Assembly (NCBI RefSeq): GCF_902686445.1
Contig: NC_062222.1
Coordinates: 38,563,792-38,627,791, forward strand
DNA: 64,000 nt
DNA from: Sciurus carolinensis
Lineage: Eukaryota > Chordata > Mammalia > Rodentia > Sciuridae
Reading direction: 5' to 3'
The notes below the pieces were generated by a model. It was not told the origin of the DNA, did no database searches, and was given only the letters and a program-made list of their open reading frames with translations. This document shows positions 46,729 to 60,200 of this stretch, one piece after another. Each line of letters starts with the position of its first letter. Positions within the stretch are counted from its first letter, which is position 1. A program made the position numbers and the translations under genes.

Positions 46729-47325
46729 GTGTTCCTACCTTCCTATCAGTCCCAGTCTCTGTTACAGATGCGGAATTGCCAGTTACTATCAAGAAACAGG
46801 AGAGAATTTGGCATCACAGCGGCTCTGGTCACTGCAATAGTGGTTTCTGCAACAGCAGCACTAGCAACTGCCATACCTACAGCAACAGCAGTCAATCACT
46901 TGGCCGAAAATACAGCTACAGCCTTACAGACTAAAGAGACCCTAAACCAACATCTAACAGCAGGCATACTCCTTGTAAATCAAAGAGTGGACTTACTACA
47001 AGAACAAGTGGATATCTTGCAAGAACTTTTGGGACTGGGATGTGTTTATCCTTTAAGAGCAGTGTGTGTCACCCCTATTGCTTATAATAACCTTAGCTCT
47101 GTGGTTATGTTATCTAAAAATTGGTCATCTACGTTTGATACTCAGAATCAATGCCACCAGGGTTCAGTTACATCGGTATCTGAGATGTTCTCTTTGTTAT
47201 CTAAAGCCCTGGGATTGACAAAACAGTGGGCTGGAACAGTAGCTGTTCTGATTATTATCTGCTTAGGGATAGCCTATGTTATACGCAGCCAAATCAGAGC
47301 TCGCCAAGATGCCCAACATCATTGA
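46729..47325 (+). pseudogene. env remnant: transmembrane subunit frame, open
   Basis: An open frame of 198 codons; its first ATG is at 46768. It has a basic cleavage-like SRNRR, then an Ala-rich hydrophobic fusion-peptide-like segment, a Leu-rich heptad region, a short Cys-flanked loop (CVYPLRAVC), and a hydrophobic membrane span (GTVAVLIIICLGIAYVI) with a short basic tail. No surface subunit or signal peptide precedes it. Whether it is translated is unknown; as a lone fragment it is listed as a remnant. Confidence 0.8.
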
Positions 47326-47552
47326 TGGGCTATAGTACAGGATTTGACAGCCATTGAGACAGGCACATCCCCTCAAGTATGGCTAAGTATGCTGGACCAG
47401 TAGTCAAAGACGGGTAAGATCTGTGGAAATGCATACCAACCTAAGACAGGGTTCTGATGCCTGGAGGTCAGAATTCCAATGACAGGTAAGGATGTAATTT
47501 GCCGTGGACAACCTAAGACAGGCATGGTCCCAAGTCATCTATTCTTTATTTA

Positions 47553-47568
47553 AAGAATAAGGGGGAGA
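47553..47568 (+). promoter_or_regulatory. polypurine tract
   Basis: AAGAATAAGGGGGAGA directly before the 3' LTR, the usual plus-strand priming site. Confidence 0.85.
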
Positions 47569-47895
47569 TGTCAGAGGCGGACTCTGAGGGCCCCAGAGCC
47601 ACACTGTGGCCTGATCTCTAAGATGGTGCCTGGCAGCTTGCCAAACATAGCTGCACTCGTAAACAAGTTTTAGGAAGTAACTGATTGGCTGTTGTACGTG
47701 ACGCGATCCTGGTATCTGCCTGGAGACTGTTCCTTGATAGGCTGACTTTCCTGGTAGTCTACTCTCTGATAGGCTGATGTTCTCAATATAAGCCTGAGAC
47801 TTGCGGAATAAAGCCCTTTTTTTTTTTGGTTCCTGTGATCAAGAAAAGCGTACGCGTTGTGATTGCCCACCGCCTGCGGGCGGTGGGCGGTCATA
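47569..47895 (+). repeat. provirus 3' LTR
   Basis: Matches the 5' LTR apart from four substitutions, loss of a CT near the CCAAT-like box, and two extra T in the T run. Followed by the CAGAAC duplication. Confidence 0.93.
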
Positions 47896-49171
47896 CAGAA
47901 CTGCAAGTTCAGCCTTTTTATTACAAGATACTGATTGATGATCAATTAACATTTCTGTTAGGTACCAGAAGTAATTCCATTGGTTTAATTCATTGATATT
48001 ACTTTAACTTCTGAACAAACATTTACATGCCATTGAAAGTGTCTCCAACTCTCAGAACACCAATTTTCAAATACTTTTGTATTGTGTCCATTGCTGTATT
48101 GTTCTGATTTTGTCTCTTCATTACTCTGAAAGACCCTACTACTATTATTTAGAGACCAAACAACAGCTGTTCTTGTTCCATTAGACTCACTAAGTGACAG
48201 GATAATTAATATAGCTTATGATAGATTCAAAAAATAATTAAGAAAAATCTTTTTTAAACCAGAAACAGCACAAAGGTTATGTTAGATTTTAAAAAGGAAA
48301 AAATCCTTAGTTTCTTGCAGAAAACATTTTGCTTCTGAGTTTTAAAGCAATGCCTCCACATCATAATGAAGAAATAGAGAGGAAATTAAACTAAATGTTG
48401 TTAAAGGAATATAATTTAACCTCAAAGACTTCAGAGAATTTTTAAAAATCCTTTAAGAAAATGGACCCAAATGAAAGTCTGATTTTGGTTCATATGTGCA
48501 TGAATGAAATTTAGGTAATCACAAAGATCAGCTTCACCAGGAGGTATAACAAATATGTACTTTCTTACATGGCTGAATTCACCCTGGAGTGGGGAAGAAA
48601 TCAACATACCAAACAAGTATATTTGCTTTATGAATTTAAAAAAATGTTAGGTTTATAAAAGCTGGAAAATACTTGCTTAATTTCTAAATATTCAAAACAT
48701 TTTACAATCTTAGTTTTATTTATTTATTTTAAGACAAATGTTACATAAAACATTGAAAGATTTTGGAGTACTAATTTTGAACAGAAACTAAGATATTTAA
48801 ATAGAGGGCAAATACTCAAAGGACAAGAAAATATAATACTAAAGAATAAACACTTATTAAGTGTTAACAAAGTCACCCAGGATTAACTTTAGGAGAGAGA
48901 AAATACCAGGCCTTGATTGGACTTGTATGAGCTGCATATAACTGTTTTGTTGAAATAGAATGTTTCAGAAAATAAAGTTTGGCCAAAGATAACAAAAATA
49001 AAGTAGCTTTTCCAGGGCTTTCAAATGGATAGGACAACCAATTCAGATTCAAGAGGCACTGTATAAAAAGGTTATTAAAATCAAAATACTTAGAAAGGTA
49101 TTTCTGTAAAGATGTGGAAAGACCAGAAATATAAAATATTTCAAACCTTTCTGAATCAAAACAACTAGAGG

Positions 49172-49274
49172 GGTCAGGGTATAGCTCAGTTGGTAGGGTG
49201 CTTACCTCGCAAGCACAAGGCCCTGAGTTCAATCCCCAGCACCCCAAAAAAACAAAAACAAAACAAAACAAAAA
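49172..49274 (+). repeat. ID SINE with target-site duplication
   Basis: GGTATAGCTCAGTTGGTAGG to GTTCAATCCCCAGCACC preserves both polymerase III boxes. An A-rich tail follows. Flanking AAAAC(A/G)ACTAGAGG lies at 49158-49171 and 49275-49288. Confidence 0.9.
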
Positions 49275-50455
49275 AAAACGACTAGAGGCTACCTACTGCC
49301 AAAGCTGCTGGCAGGTGAAGAGGCTGATTCAGCTGTGGTGAGAAAATACCATGAAAGAAGTAACTGAGGACAAAGATTGTAACTACACCAGTTATCTATT
49401 TTTAAAATAATTTAGAGGAAGTTCAAAATTTTGGACTATAATTTTTTAATCTTACTTTAAATTATAAGTCCTTTAAAATAACTTACAAACCAATCTCTAG
49501 TAATACTGTTTAGTAGTGATGAGTTATAAAAGTAAATTACCTTAAGGGACCAGGTAAACCAGCTTATTAAAAGGAATTACCATTTATTATTGTTTCCTTT
49601 CTAAAAACACCAACCATTACATGGTAGCAACCATTCAGAACTGCGCAGAAGAGATATAAGGGACTTAATGAGGTTATGAAATCTGAAATTTAGATTCCAT
49701 CATGACTAATCATCAAGATTTCATTGACTTAAAGAAAAATTTTAAAAATCTTTGCTTAGATGTTATCATTGTTATCACAATCAGGCAAGTCTCAGACACA
49801 TTAGACATTTGAAAGGACTGCAAAGGGTTTTTATAAATATCTTCGTTAAGTACCAGTGTCTATGAACTATTGACAGGCTAAGAAAATTCACCTTTTAAGG
49901 GAGGTTGAGTAAGAGAGGGAGAACAGCAGAAGCCTCATGTTCCTTCTAGCTGTAAAATCAAATTTCTACTCTTCTCTAAATATCTGTTTCTTAAATCCTT
50001 AGTTTGAAATTTTTGTGTTGTCTTTGCTATGCTATCACCTGACTGGGTGAGATTATAAACCTCCAGGTGTTTGAGTGGTTCATCTGTAAAACTGGATGAT
50101 AATTACATTCCCCAAACACATGATGCCTTACATTCTCTTTCTGCTTAAAGTGCACAGTCTACAGTCCTCTACATCAGTCTATAAAATGGCACAATACTTT
50201 CCACAAATATATGTTCTTGCAAATCTGTTCTTCTTTATAATTGCTTCTCTCTACCATCAACTTCTGGCAAATAATCACTTCAATCTTACAGATAAGTCTC
50301 TGACATTAGGTCTCACTGCTTTTAAATTTTATTTTTGAAAGGTAATACTGCATAATATAAAATTCTAAAGACATATACAGGTATAGCAAAAAAAGAAATC
50401 TTTTTAGTACTGTTCTTTGACCATCCAGTATATTGACCAAGAAGTCACAAATTAT

Positions 50456-50491
50456 TTGTGTGTGTGCGTGTGCGTGTGTGTGTGTGTGTGG
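50456..50491. repeat. (TG)n microsatellite
   Basis: TG run with two CG interruptions. Confidence 0.95.
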
Positions 50492-51987
50492 TCTTCAAGA
50501 AATATTCTCTATATAAAATCAACTATGTACATGTATTCTGTTTTGTTTCTAAACAAAAATATAAGCAAATTGTACAAATTTTTGGTACCTTACTTTTTAT
50601 CTTAATAAATTTTGGGAATTGTTCTATTTCTATACATTAGAACAATCTTCATACTTTTAGTTGTCATCTCATTATGCTAATATAGATTGCCATGCCATAT
50701 AGTTCATTCATCCTTGTAATTTTGTGCTATTATGAATGACCTTGTTTATGCATCAATTCACTTTTTGCAAGTATATCCCAGGAAAAATTCTTAGAAGTGT
50801 AAATGCTGAGGAAAACAGTATGCATTTATAATGCTGAAATAGTTTAAAGGAGTTTGAAAACTGGAATATTTCTTAAATAAGAGTTAGAAGTATTACTGTG
50901 TACCCTGATTACCCTTCTGACTTCCAAAGAGGATGGTGGTTTTTCCTCTTGATTCAGTGAGTAGAAAACCAAATTCACCCCAAGAGAATGGTACATATTT
51001 TTCTGAATTAGTCGAGGAATTGTCAGATGAAAGATCCCTGGCAAGCTCACACAGTTAATCATCTAAACCCTAAAAGCCAGAAAGCAACTCATGGAAGAAG
51101 TAATTAAATATAAGTTTCTTTAGTCTTTACTTCTCCTCCTTCTCCATTGTCTCCCTGGCTAAGACCTTAGACAGGTTAGAAACCGTCGTTAACTAGAGGT
51201 ATAAGTCAGGAATTAAAAACAAAACCCATTATTCCCCATTTTTTACTGGGGGTTTCTTTTCTGTACTAGACTAGAAGTATAGGACAAGGTGAGGATTAAG
51301 AAAAATTTTAACCTTGAATGAAATTCAGTACTTTTACTATCACATAGAACTGGCTGTATATTTACTAAATTGAGACATTACAAAGTGGTTAGATGACTTT
51401 TATTCTATGAGTATAATCCCCCAAAGTTCTGAGGCTTACTTGAGTTCTTTTTCTATGGAGAAGAAGAATTAGTCCTATAGACTGACTTACCAGGATAGGC
51501 ATGGGAAAAGAATAAAGTTGCTTTTTAATATTCTTGTTAGTCTTTCTCATTTAAACCAAAGATATTGTTGACAACAATAATAGGTTCAAGACTGGAGGAT
51601 ATTACTTCATTTTTCCAGGTGGCAAGCAACTTTTCTAGGCTTTTCCCTAAGTCTAATTGGGAGTGGACCTCTAGCCTCCCTCCATTACCCAAATTCTCAC
51701 CTCCAACAGATGACTGAAATTGCATTTCCAGTTTGTATGGTAGAAATAAAGACTTGGAGTTAAAAGTCAATTTAATGAAAATAAAAAGTAATTTTTGAAA
51801 ACCCTGATTTATGTACTCCACTTTTACCTAATTTATAGGAATAAATATTTTTCTTATGTTTAGTGCTAATGGTGTTAAAATATTATTAGGTATTTGTGAG
51901 AACCTGATTTCAATGAGTCTCTCACATTTCTATGTGTCTTTTGAGAAGAAATATTGACTATCTTTCTTCTGGGCTAGCTTTTCTCTG

Positions 51988-52370
51988 TGGTTTGGATATG
52001 GCTTAATTGTGTCCCTACCCAAAAGCTTATGTCTTAAAGTCTTGGTCCCCAGAGTGGTACTACTTGGAAGTATCAGAGAATTTTAAAGAAGTGGGTCCTG
52101 GTGTGAAGTCTGTAGGTCACTGGAGATGTGCTCTGTGAAGGCAACTTTCCTGCAGGCCCATGAGTTCTTAGGGGAGGGTGGTTATGAAAGAAGCAAACCT
52201 TATCCGATGTAGCCATTTCTGCTTCCTCACTTTAGTTGTAATTTTGCTTTCACAAGTGTCCCACTATTGCTCTCCATTATGAGGTATTTGAATGCCCAGA
52301 ACTATATAAGCCAAATAAAACTCTTTCCTTCTTAAGTGGCCCATTTCAAGTATTTCATTATAGGAAAAAA
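51988..52370 (+). mobile_element. MaLR-type LTR
   Basis: Starts TGTGGTTTGGATATGGCTTA and contains ATATAAGCCAAATAAAACTC, typical of ERVL-MaLR LTRs, ending near an A run at 52363. No internal region follows. Confidence 0.7.
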
Positions 52371-52385
52371 AAAATGACTAAAACC

Positions 52386-53230
52386 ATATTCAAGGCAGAC
52401 ACTTCACAGAAGAAGATATACAGGTGATCAACAAATACATGAAAAAGTGCTCATTATCCTTAGTAATTAGAGAAATGCAAATTAAAACCACCCTAAGATT
52501 TCATCTAACTCTAAATAGAATGGCTATTATCAAGAACACAAGCAATAATAAGTGTCAGTGTGGATGTGGGGAAAAAGGCACACTCACACATTGCTGGTGG
52601 AGTTGCAAATTGGTGCAGCCACTCTGGAAAGTAATATGGAGATTCCTCAGAAAACTTGAACTGGACCTACCATTTGACCCAGCTTTTCCCTCCCAAAGGA
52701 CTTAAAATCAGCATACTACAGAGACACAGTCATGTCAATGTTCATAACAGCTCAATTCACAATAGCTAGATTGTGGAACCCACCAAGATGCCCTTCAATT
52801 GATGAATGGATAAATATACACAATGGAATATTACTCAGACATAAAGAAGAATAAAATTATGGCATTTGCTGGTAAAAGGATGAAGTTGGAATATATCATG
52901 TTAAGTGAAATAGGCCAAGCCCAAAAAAACCAAAGGCCGAATGTTTTCTCTAATAAGTGGATGATGATATATAACAAGGTGGGGGAGCAGCAGGGAAGAG
53001 AAGAATGAAGGAACTTTGAATGGTGTAGAGGAAAATGGGGCGGGAGGGATGGGGGACGGAAAGATAGTAGAATGAAACAGACAGTATTACCCTATGTATA
53101 TGTATAATTACATTAATGGTTTGAATCTACATTGTGTACAACCATAGAAATGAAAAGTTGTACCCCATTTGTGTACAATGAATCAAAATGCAGTCTGTAA
53201 AAATCAAATAAAAATTAATAAAAAAAGAAA
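52386..53230 (+). mobile_element. 5'-truncated L1 3' end
   Basis: Starts in ORF2 (CACTTCACAGAAGAAGATAT) with recognisable [20 protein letters not shown], passes the Cys-rich motif, and loses frame. A 3' UTR with CCCCATTTGTGTACAATGAA and an A-rich tail follow. Confidence 0.9.
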
Positions 53231-53609
53231 AAAAATATTTATAAAATAAGGATCCTCGGAGGATAGAAATAGTGTTTCACTCCAGGCGAAGAATAGGTTT
53301 ATCTCATGAGCATGATTAATTAAAATTAATGTCTTTGTCTAGGGCAAGAGTCAGACAGGCTTACTGCCCATTATATAAAATTTAGTTTTCTGAACTTGGG
53401 GTCCCTGTTATGTAGATAACATTTGGCTCTCTTCATTTCTCTTATGGAATTTGGGGATCAGAAAACCAACACAAATGCTGATATTCTGATTACTGCTATT
53501 GCTATTCTTTAACTGAAGAATCTCATGTCTTCTTCAAATATCCATGAACAGAAGTTGACAGTCTTCAACCTTGTAATAATATTGAATCACAAGGGTTGGC
53601 AATATTTAA

Positions 53610-54210
53610 AATCACTTCATCTATAGGATAGCTTCTATTAAAAATAAGTGTTGACAAGGTTGTGGAAATTGGAACTCTTGTGTACCATTGGAGGGAACGT
53701 AAAATGGTGCAGCTGCTATTAAAAATAATAAAAATTAAAAATCAGGGTCTTGAGATATTTGTACACCTATGTTCACAGCTACATTATTCATAAAGGCCAC
53801 AAGATGGAAGCAGTGTACATTCATGGGTGAATGGGTAAAAAGAAAATAAAAACTGGTATCAACAATAGGATGTATTGTTCAACCTTAAAAAGAAAGCAAA
53901 TTCTGGCACATGCTAGAATATTGGTGAACCTTGAGGACATTTTGCTAAATGAAATAAATCAGTTACAAAAAGACAAACATATGATTCTAGGGTACAAGAA
54001 GCGTCAAATTCATAGAGACAGAAAGTACAATGGTGGTTGTCAGGGAGTGGAGGAGAGGTGACTGGAGAGTTGTTCAATGAGTACAGAGTTGCAGACTTGT
54101 AACATAAATGCCACAGCAAGGTGAATATACTTAACACTTCTGAGTTGTATACTTAAAAATGGCTAAGATAGTAAATTTAATGTTACATATCTTTTACCAC
54201 AGCTAAAAAG
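53610..54210 (+). mobile_element. ancient L1 3' fragment
   Basis: GTGTTGACAAGGTTGTGGAA, GGAAGCAGTGTACATTCATG, GAGTTGTATACTTAAAAATG: the ORF2 end and 3' UTR order of old L1M-type elements. Confidence 0.7.
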
Positions 54211-56216
54211 CATTAAAATATCACATACAGATTTTTATTTCAGCCTTGCTACATAGTTTGTGTGCTTAATACAATTATTAAAGGATACCTTTTAGATATA
54301 ATTTATAGCTACCGAATATCCATTAAGAAATTAAAATAGTGTGTATGTAGTGGTTAATTACTCATTCATGTTAATGATGAGAATGTTATGTCTCATCATT
54401 CCCCAACATTAGATTTACATTTTGGTATAGCTCCTCCCAGATTTTCTGAACACCTGAGGATTATTCATTCTGCAGATGGTTGCTGTCTCCATTTCTTCAC
54501 TTATCTGAACTGCACATTTAGAAGACAAATTTAAGTCTTTTATTCTTCATTGAAATTCACAAAAAAAGTTTACCTTTTAAAAAATCCCAGAAGTCCATGT
54601 GCTGCAAAGTTGATATGATTTATAAACTAAATTCAGGAATTTAAATTTATCTGAAACTAAATTCAGATATTAATTACAATCTGAAACTCAAAATGTTTAT
54701 AATATGGTAAGAGCAAAACCCCATTCCTTTCTTTTTGTTGTAAAAATGCATCTCCTTTGTAGTCTTTAGTGGTGGTGGAATATCTCAAAGAGTGATGATG
54801 TTTATTATGTTTTTCTGTAATATCCAACTACATTGCAAGACAGGTAGTAGAGTAAAGATAATGAGATTGAAATAAAAGAATGTTTTTAATGTTCTTAAAA
54901 TGGAATCTGATAAAAGCAATGAGCCGAAAGATTTTATCCAGAAAAAGAAAAAACTTGATAGAGGATATTTTTTCTTTGCTTTGAAGATTACATTTTTAGA
55001 AATAATCCAGTTTGGACATCATATCAGATCCTGAATGATAATCTGCCATGCTATATTGTAGAAAAAGAAGCAAATGACAAAATGCTTCATAATCTATCTC
55101 TCAAGGAATCTATTCTCTCTAGGAATTCAGTCCTATTTCATGGGAGTTCTTGGTATCTGTACACTTACAAGCACTTTCACATACTTTATTTTCACAAACT
55201 TGATCTTTATCATAACCCTGGGAGATAAATTTTGTAACATGAAAGAAATGTGATAGTTGGATTATTTAAATGATTTTCTCTTTTACTTTCTTTGCTCCAA
55301 GACTCTTCTACTTCCCTCTGCTCCCTAAGGTAAGCAGTTCTCCTCTGGTTCTTTGACCTAACCTGAACCTGCTCCTTACTGCCTATGTGGATTTGTTCCT
55401 TCCTGCCCTGAATTTCTCCTCATCTCCTCACAATTCAGGGTCTTCATTGTCCACTTAATATTTTAACTTTTGAACGGAGAGCTCCGACCCACAGGCAGCC
55501 TCTGGGACCAGGGCAGGGCAGCCAGACACTTCTCCAAGCGGCCCTGCCCCCTCCGGCCGCAGGCTCTTTCCACGGGGTGATCAAAGATGGCGGACTAGAG
55601 GGTGACTGCATCTCCAGTCGCTCCAGAACCCAGGATTCAAGAAGGGTAGGCACTGAGAGACTCGGACTAAAATAGAGCCACGGGGAGAGTCTCCCCCACT
55701 GGGTAAAGCTCAGCCTGGGCGGCAGGCACGGATAGGGGCGGCTTATCAAAGCAGGGCAGGGCAGCTAGAGTCTTCCCCAGGTAGCCCTGCTCACTCTGGC
55801 AGTGGGCTCCTCCCACACGGCCAGATTCTCGGAGCAGACCACCCAGTGAGAGCCTTTCTGTACAGAACCAGCTCCAAGTCCTGCCAGCTCCGGCCCACAG
55901 GCAGCTTCAGGGACCAGGACAAGGCAGTCAGGGCCTTCCCCAAGCAGCTCTGCTCCCTCTGGCAGCAGGCTCCTTTCACGGCCAGCTTCCTGAAGCAGAC
56001 CGCCCAGTGAGAGCCTTTCCGCACACAACCAGCTCCAAGCCCTGGAACCAGTAGCGGGCTAGGGGCAGCTTTCTTCGGATGCACTGCATTATCAAGTTCC
56101 TCCAAGACTTCAGGCTACTGAAGGCTGGGAGGTAATACACTGGAAATCTACAGGGACACTATAAGCCAATAGAGGAAATCTGCAATATCTCAGAGTCCCA
56201 CTGACATCTGATCAAT

Positions 56217-57229
56217 ATGAGAAAACAAGGGAAGAAAATGTCCCAAACAAACCTAGATACTATATCAATAAAACCCAATGACAGCACAGCAGAAGAAATG
56301 TCAGAAAGGGAGTTCAGAATGTACATAATTAAAATAATCAGGGAGGCAAAAGAGGAGATGAAAGAGCAAATGCAGGCATTAAATGATCGCACCAATCAAC
56401 AGTTAAAAGAGCAAATACGGAGGCAAGAGATCATTTCAATAAAGAGATAGAGATACTGAAAAACAAACAGAAATCCTTGAAATGAAGGAAACAATAAACC
56501 AAGTTAAAAACTCCATAGAAAGCATGACCAATAGGATAGAACACCTGGAACACAGAACCTCAGACATTGAAGAAAAATTATTTAATCTTGAAAACAAAGT
56601 TGACCAAATAGAGAAGATGGTAAAAAATCATGAACAGAATCTACAAGAATTATGGGATATCATGAAAAGGCCAAATTTAAGAATTATTGGGATTGAGGAA
56701 GGCTTAGAGAAACAAACCAAAGGAATGAACAATCTATTCAATGAAATAATATCAGAAAATTTCTCAAATCTGAAGAATGAAATGGAAAACCAAGTACAAG
56801 AGGCTTATAGGACTCCAAATACACAAAATTACAACAGACCCACACCAAGGCACATTATTATGAAAATACCTAACATACAAAATGAAGACAAAATTTTAAA
56901 GGCCGCGAGAGAAAAGAATCAAATTACATTCAGGGGGAAACCAATAACAATATCAGCAGATTTTCAATCCAGACCCTAAAAGCTAGAAGGGCCTGAAACA
57001 ACATTTACCAAGCCCTGAAAGTAAACGGATGCCAGCAATCTTATACCCAGCAAAAATTACTTTCAGATTTGACGACGAAATAAAATCCTTTCAAGAAAAC
57101 AAAAGCTAAAAGAACTTACAATAAAAAAAAAAAAAAAAGCCGGCATTACAGAACATACACAGCAAAATATTCCATGAAGAAGAGATGAAAAACAAGGATG
57201 CAAATCAGCAACGCGAGGAACTAGCCTAA
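56217..57229 (+). pseudogene. L1 ORF1, frame-shifted
   Basis: Starts MRKQGKKMSQTNLD like the intact copy. A one-base loss near 56420 breaks the frame after 77 codons. The frame resumes at 56482 with RRM sequence (RPNLRIIGIEEG) and breaks again near 56964. A run of 16 A (57124-57139) lies near the end. Confidence 0.9.
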
Positions 57230-57260
57230 AGGAACAGCCAAACAAAGGAGAAACCAAATC

Positions 57261-60200
57261 ATGTCAAAAAACAAAAATGAGTCAAATGACTGGGAATACA
57301 AATCATATCACAATAATAACCCTGAATGTTAATGGCCTTAACTCATCAATCAAAAGGCATAGACTGGCAGATTGGATTAAATAAAAAGTCTAACAATATG
57401 CTGCTTGCAAGAGACTCATCTCATAGAAAGAGATACCCATAGACTAAAGGTGAAAGGATGGGAAAAAACATACCATGCACACAGACACAGCAAAAAAGCT
57501 GGAGTATCCATCCTCATATCATATAATGTGGACTTTAAGTCAAAACAGGTCAGGAGGGATAAAGAAGGACATTTCATACTGCTTAAGGGAAGCATAAATG
57601 AGCAAGACATAACAATCATAAATATCTATGCCCCAAACATTGGCTCGTCCATGTACGTCAAACAAATCCTTCTCAATTCCAGAAATCAAATAGACCACAA
57701 CACAATAATACTAGGTGATTTTAACACACCTCTCTCACCACTGGATAGATCTTCCAAACAAAAATTGAATAAAGAAACCATAGATCTCAATAACACAATC
57801 AATAATTTAGACTTAACCAACATATATAGAATATACCATCCAACAAAGAACAAATACACTTTCTTCTCAGCAGCACATGGATCCTTCTCTAAAATAGACC
57901 ATATTTTATGCCACAAAGCTACTGTTAGCAAATAAAAGAAGATAGAGATACTACCTTGTATTCTATCAGATCATAATGGATTGAAATTAGAAATAAATGA
58001 CAGAATAAAAAACAGAAACTTCTCCAATATATGGAGAGTAAATAATACACTATTATATGATGAAAAGATAACAGAAGACATCAGGAGGGAAATAAAAAAT
58101 TCTTAGAAGTAAATGAGAACAAAGACACATCATTTCCAAATCTCTGGGACACTATGAAAGCAGAACTTAGAGGAAGATTTATTTCATGGGCCGCATTCAA
58201 CAAAAGAAGTAGAAATCAACAAATAAACAACTTAACACTACAGCTCAAAGCCCTTGAAAAAGAAGAACACACCAACACCAAAAGTAGTAGAAGACAGGAA
58301 ATAGTTAAAATCAGAGTCGAAATCAACAAAATTGAAACAAAAGAAACAATGGGAAAAATTGACAAAATAAATAGTTGGTTCTTTGAAAAATAAAACAAAA
58401 TTGATAAACCCTTAGCCACACTAACAAAGAGAAAGAGGGAGAAAACCGAAATCACTAAAATCTGGAATGAACAGGGAAATATCACAACAGACACGAGTGA
58501 AATACAAAACATAATTAGAAGCTATTTTGAAAATCTATACTCCAACTAAACAGAAAACCTCGAAGACATCAACAAATTTCTAGAGACATATGAATTACCT
58601 AAACTGAAGGAGGAGGACATACACAATTTAAATAAATGAATTTCAAGCAATGAAATAGAAGAGGTCATCAAAAGCCTACCAACAAAGAAAAGTCCAGGAC
58701 CAGACGTGTTCTCAGCCGAGTTCTACAAAACCTTTAAAGAAGAGCTCATTACAATACTCTTCAAACTATTCCATGAAATAGAAGAGGAGGGAACTCTCCC
58801 AAACTCATTCTATAAAGCCAATATCACCCTGATACCTAAACCAGACAGAGACACATCGAGGAAAGAAAATTTCAGACCAATATCCTTAATGAACATCGAC
58901 GCAAAAATTCTCAACAAAATTTTAGCAAATCGCATACAAATATATATTAAAAAGATAGTGCACCATGATCAAGTGGGTTTTATTCCAGGGATGCAAGGTT
59001 GGTTCAACATCCGGAAATCAATAAAGGTCATTCACGATATCAAAGACTTAAAGTTAAGAATCACATGATTATTTCAATAGATGAAGAAAAAGCATTTGAT
59101 AAAATACAGCATCCCATCATGATCAAAACACTAAAAAAAATAGGAATAGTGGGAACATTCCTTAATATTGTAAAGGCCATCTACGCTAAGCCCATGGCCA
59201 ATACCATTCTAAATGGTGAAAAATTGAAAGCATTCCCCCTAAAAACTGGAACAAGGCAGGGATGCCCTCTTTCACCACTTCTATTCAACATCATCCTTCA
59301 AACTCTAGCCAGAGCAATTAGACAAACCAAAGAAATTAAAGGGATACGAATTGGAAAAGAAGAGTTCAAACTATCCTTGTTCGCTGATGACATGATTATA
59401 TATTTAGAGAAACCTGGAAATTCCACCAGAAAACTTTTAGAACTCATAAGTGAATTCAGCAAAGTAGCAGGTTACAAGATCAATGCTCATAAATCCAATG
59501 CATTTTTATACATAAGTGATGAATCTTCAGAAAGAGAAATTAGTAAAACTACCCCATTCACAATAGCATCGATAAAAATAAAATATTGGGAATCAATCTC
59601 ACAAAAGAGGTGAAAGACCTCTACAATGAGAACTACAGAAAACTAAAGAAAGAAATAAAAGAAAACCTTAGAAGATGGAAAGATCTCCCATGTTCTTGGA
59701 TAGGCAGAATTAATATTGTCAAAATGGCCATACTACCTAAAGTGCTATACAGATTCAATGCAATTCCAATTAAAATCCCAATGACATACCTAACAGAAAT
59801 AGAGCAAGCAATTATGAAATTCATCTGGAAGAATAAGAAACCCAGAATAGCTAAAGCAATCCTTGGCAGAAAGAGTGAAGCAGGGGGTTTCACAATACCA
59901 GATCTTCCAACTCTACTACAAAGCAATAATAACAAAAACGGCATGGTATTGGTACCAAAATAGACAGGTAGATCAATGGTACAGAATAGAGGACATGGAC
60001 ACAAACCGAATAAATACCATTTTCGCATACTAGACAAAGGGGCCAAATATATGCAATGGAGAAAAGATAACCTCTTCAACAAATGGTGCTGGGAAAACTG
60101 GAAAACCATATGCAACAGAATGAAATTAAACCCCTATCTCTCACCCTGCACAAAACTCAACTCAAAATGGATCAAGGACCTCAGAATCAGACCAGAGACC

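Larger units (their letters stand above)
43198..47895 (+). mobile_element. class II (IAP/ETn-like) endogenous provirus, defective
   Basis: Two 327-bp LTRs flank a 4.0-kb interior, with 6-bp duplications CAGAAC (43192-43197, 47896-47901). The order is primer site, minisatellite leader, short gag start, frame-shifted gag remnant, about 1.4 kb of AT-rich non-coding DNA, integrase C-terminal remnant, env transmembrane frame, and polypurine tract. Protease, reverse transcriptase, RNase H, most of integrase and the env surface region are absent. By eye the LTRs differ by four substitutions and two small indels, so integration is fairly recent. The provirus cannot be autonomous. Confidence 0.93.

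Noticed and set aside
49172..49274. tRNA gene
   Set aside because: The polymerase III boxes are there, but an A-rich tail and a target-site duplication show an ID SINE. The same reasoning applies at 1060-1148 and 30484-30588.
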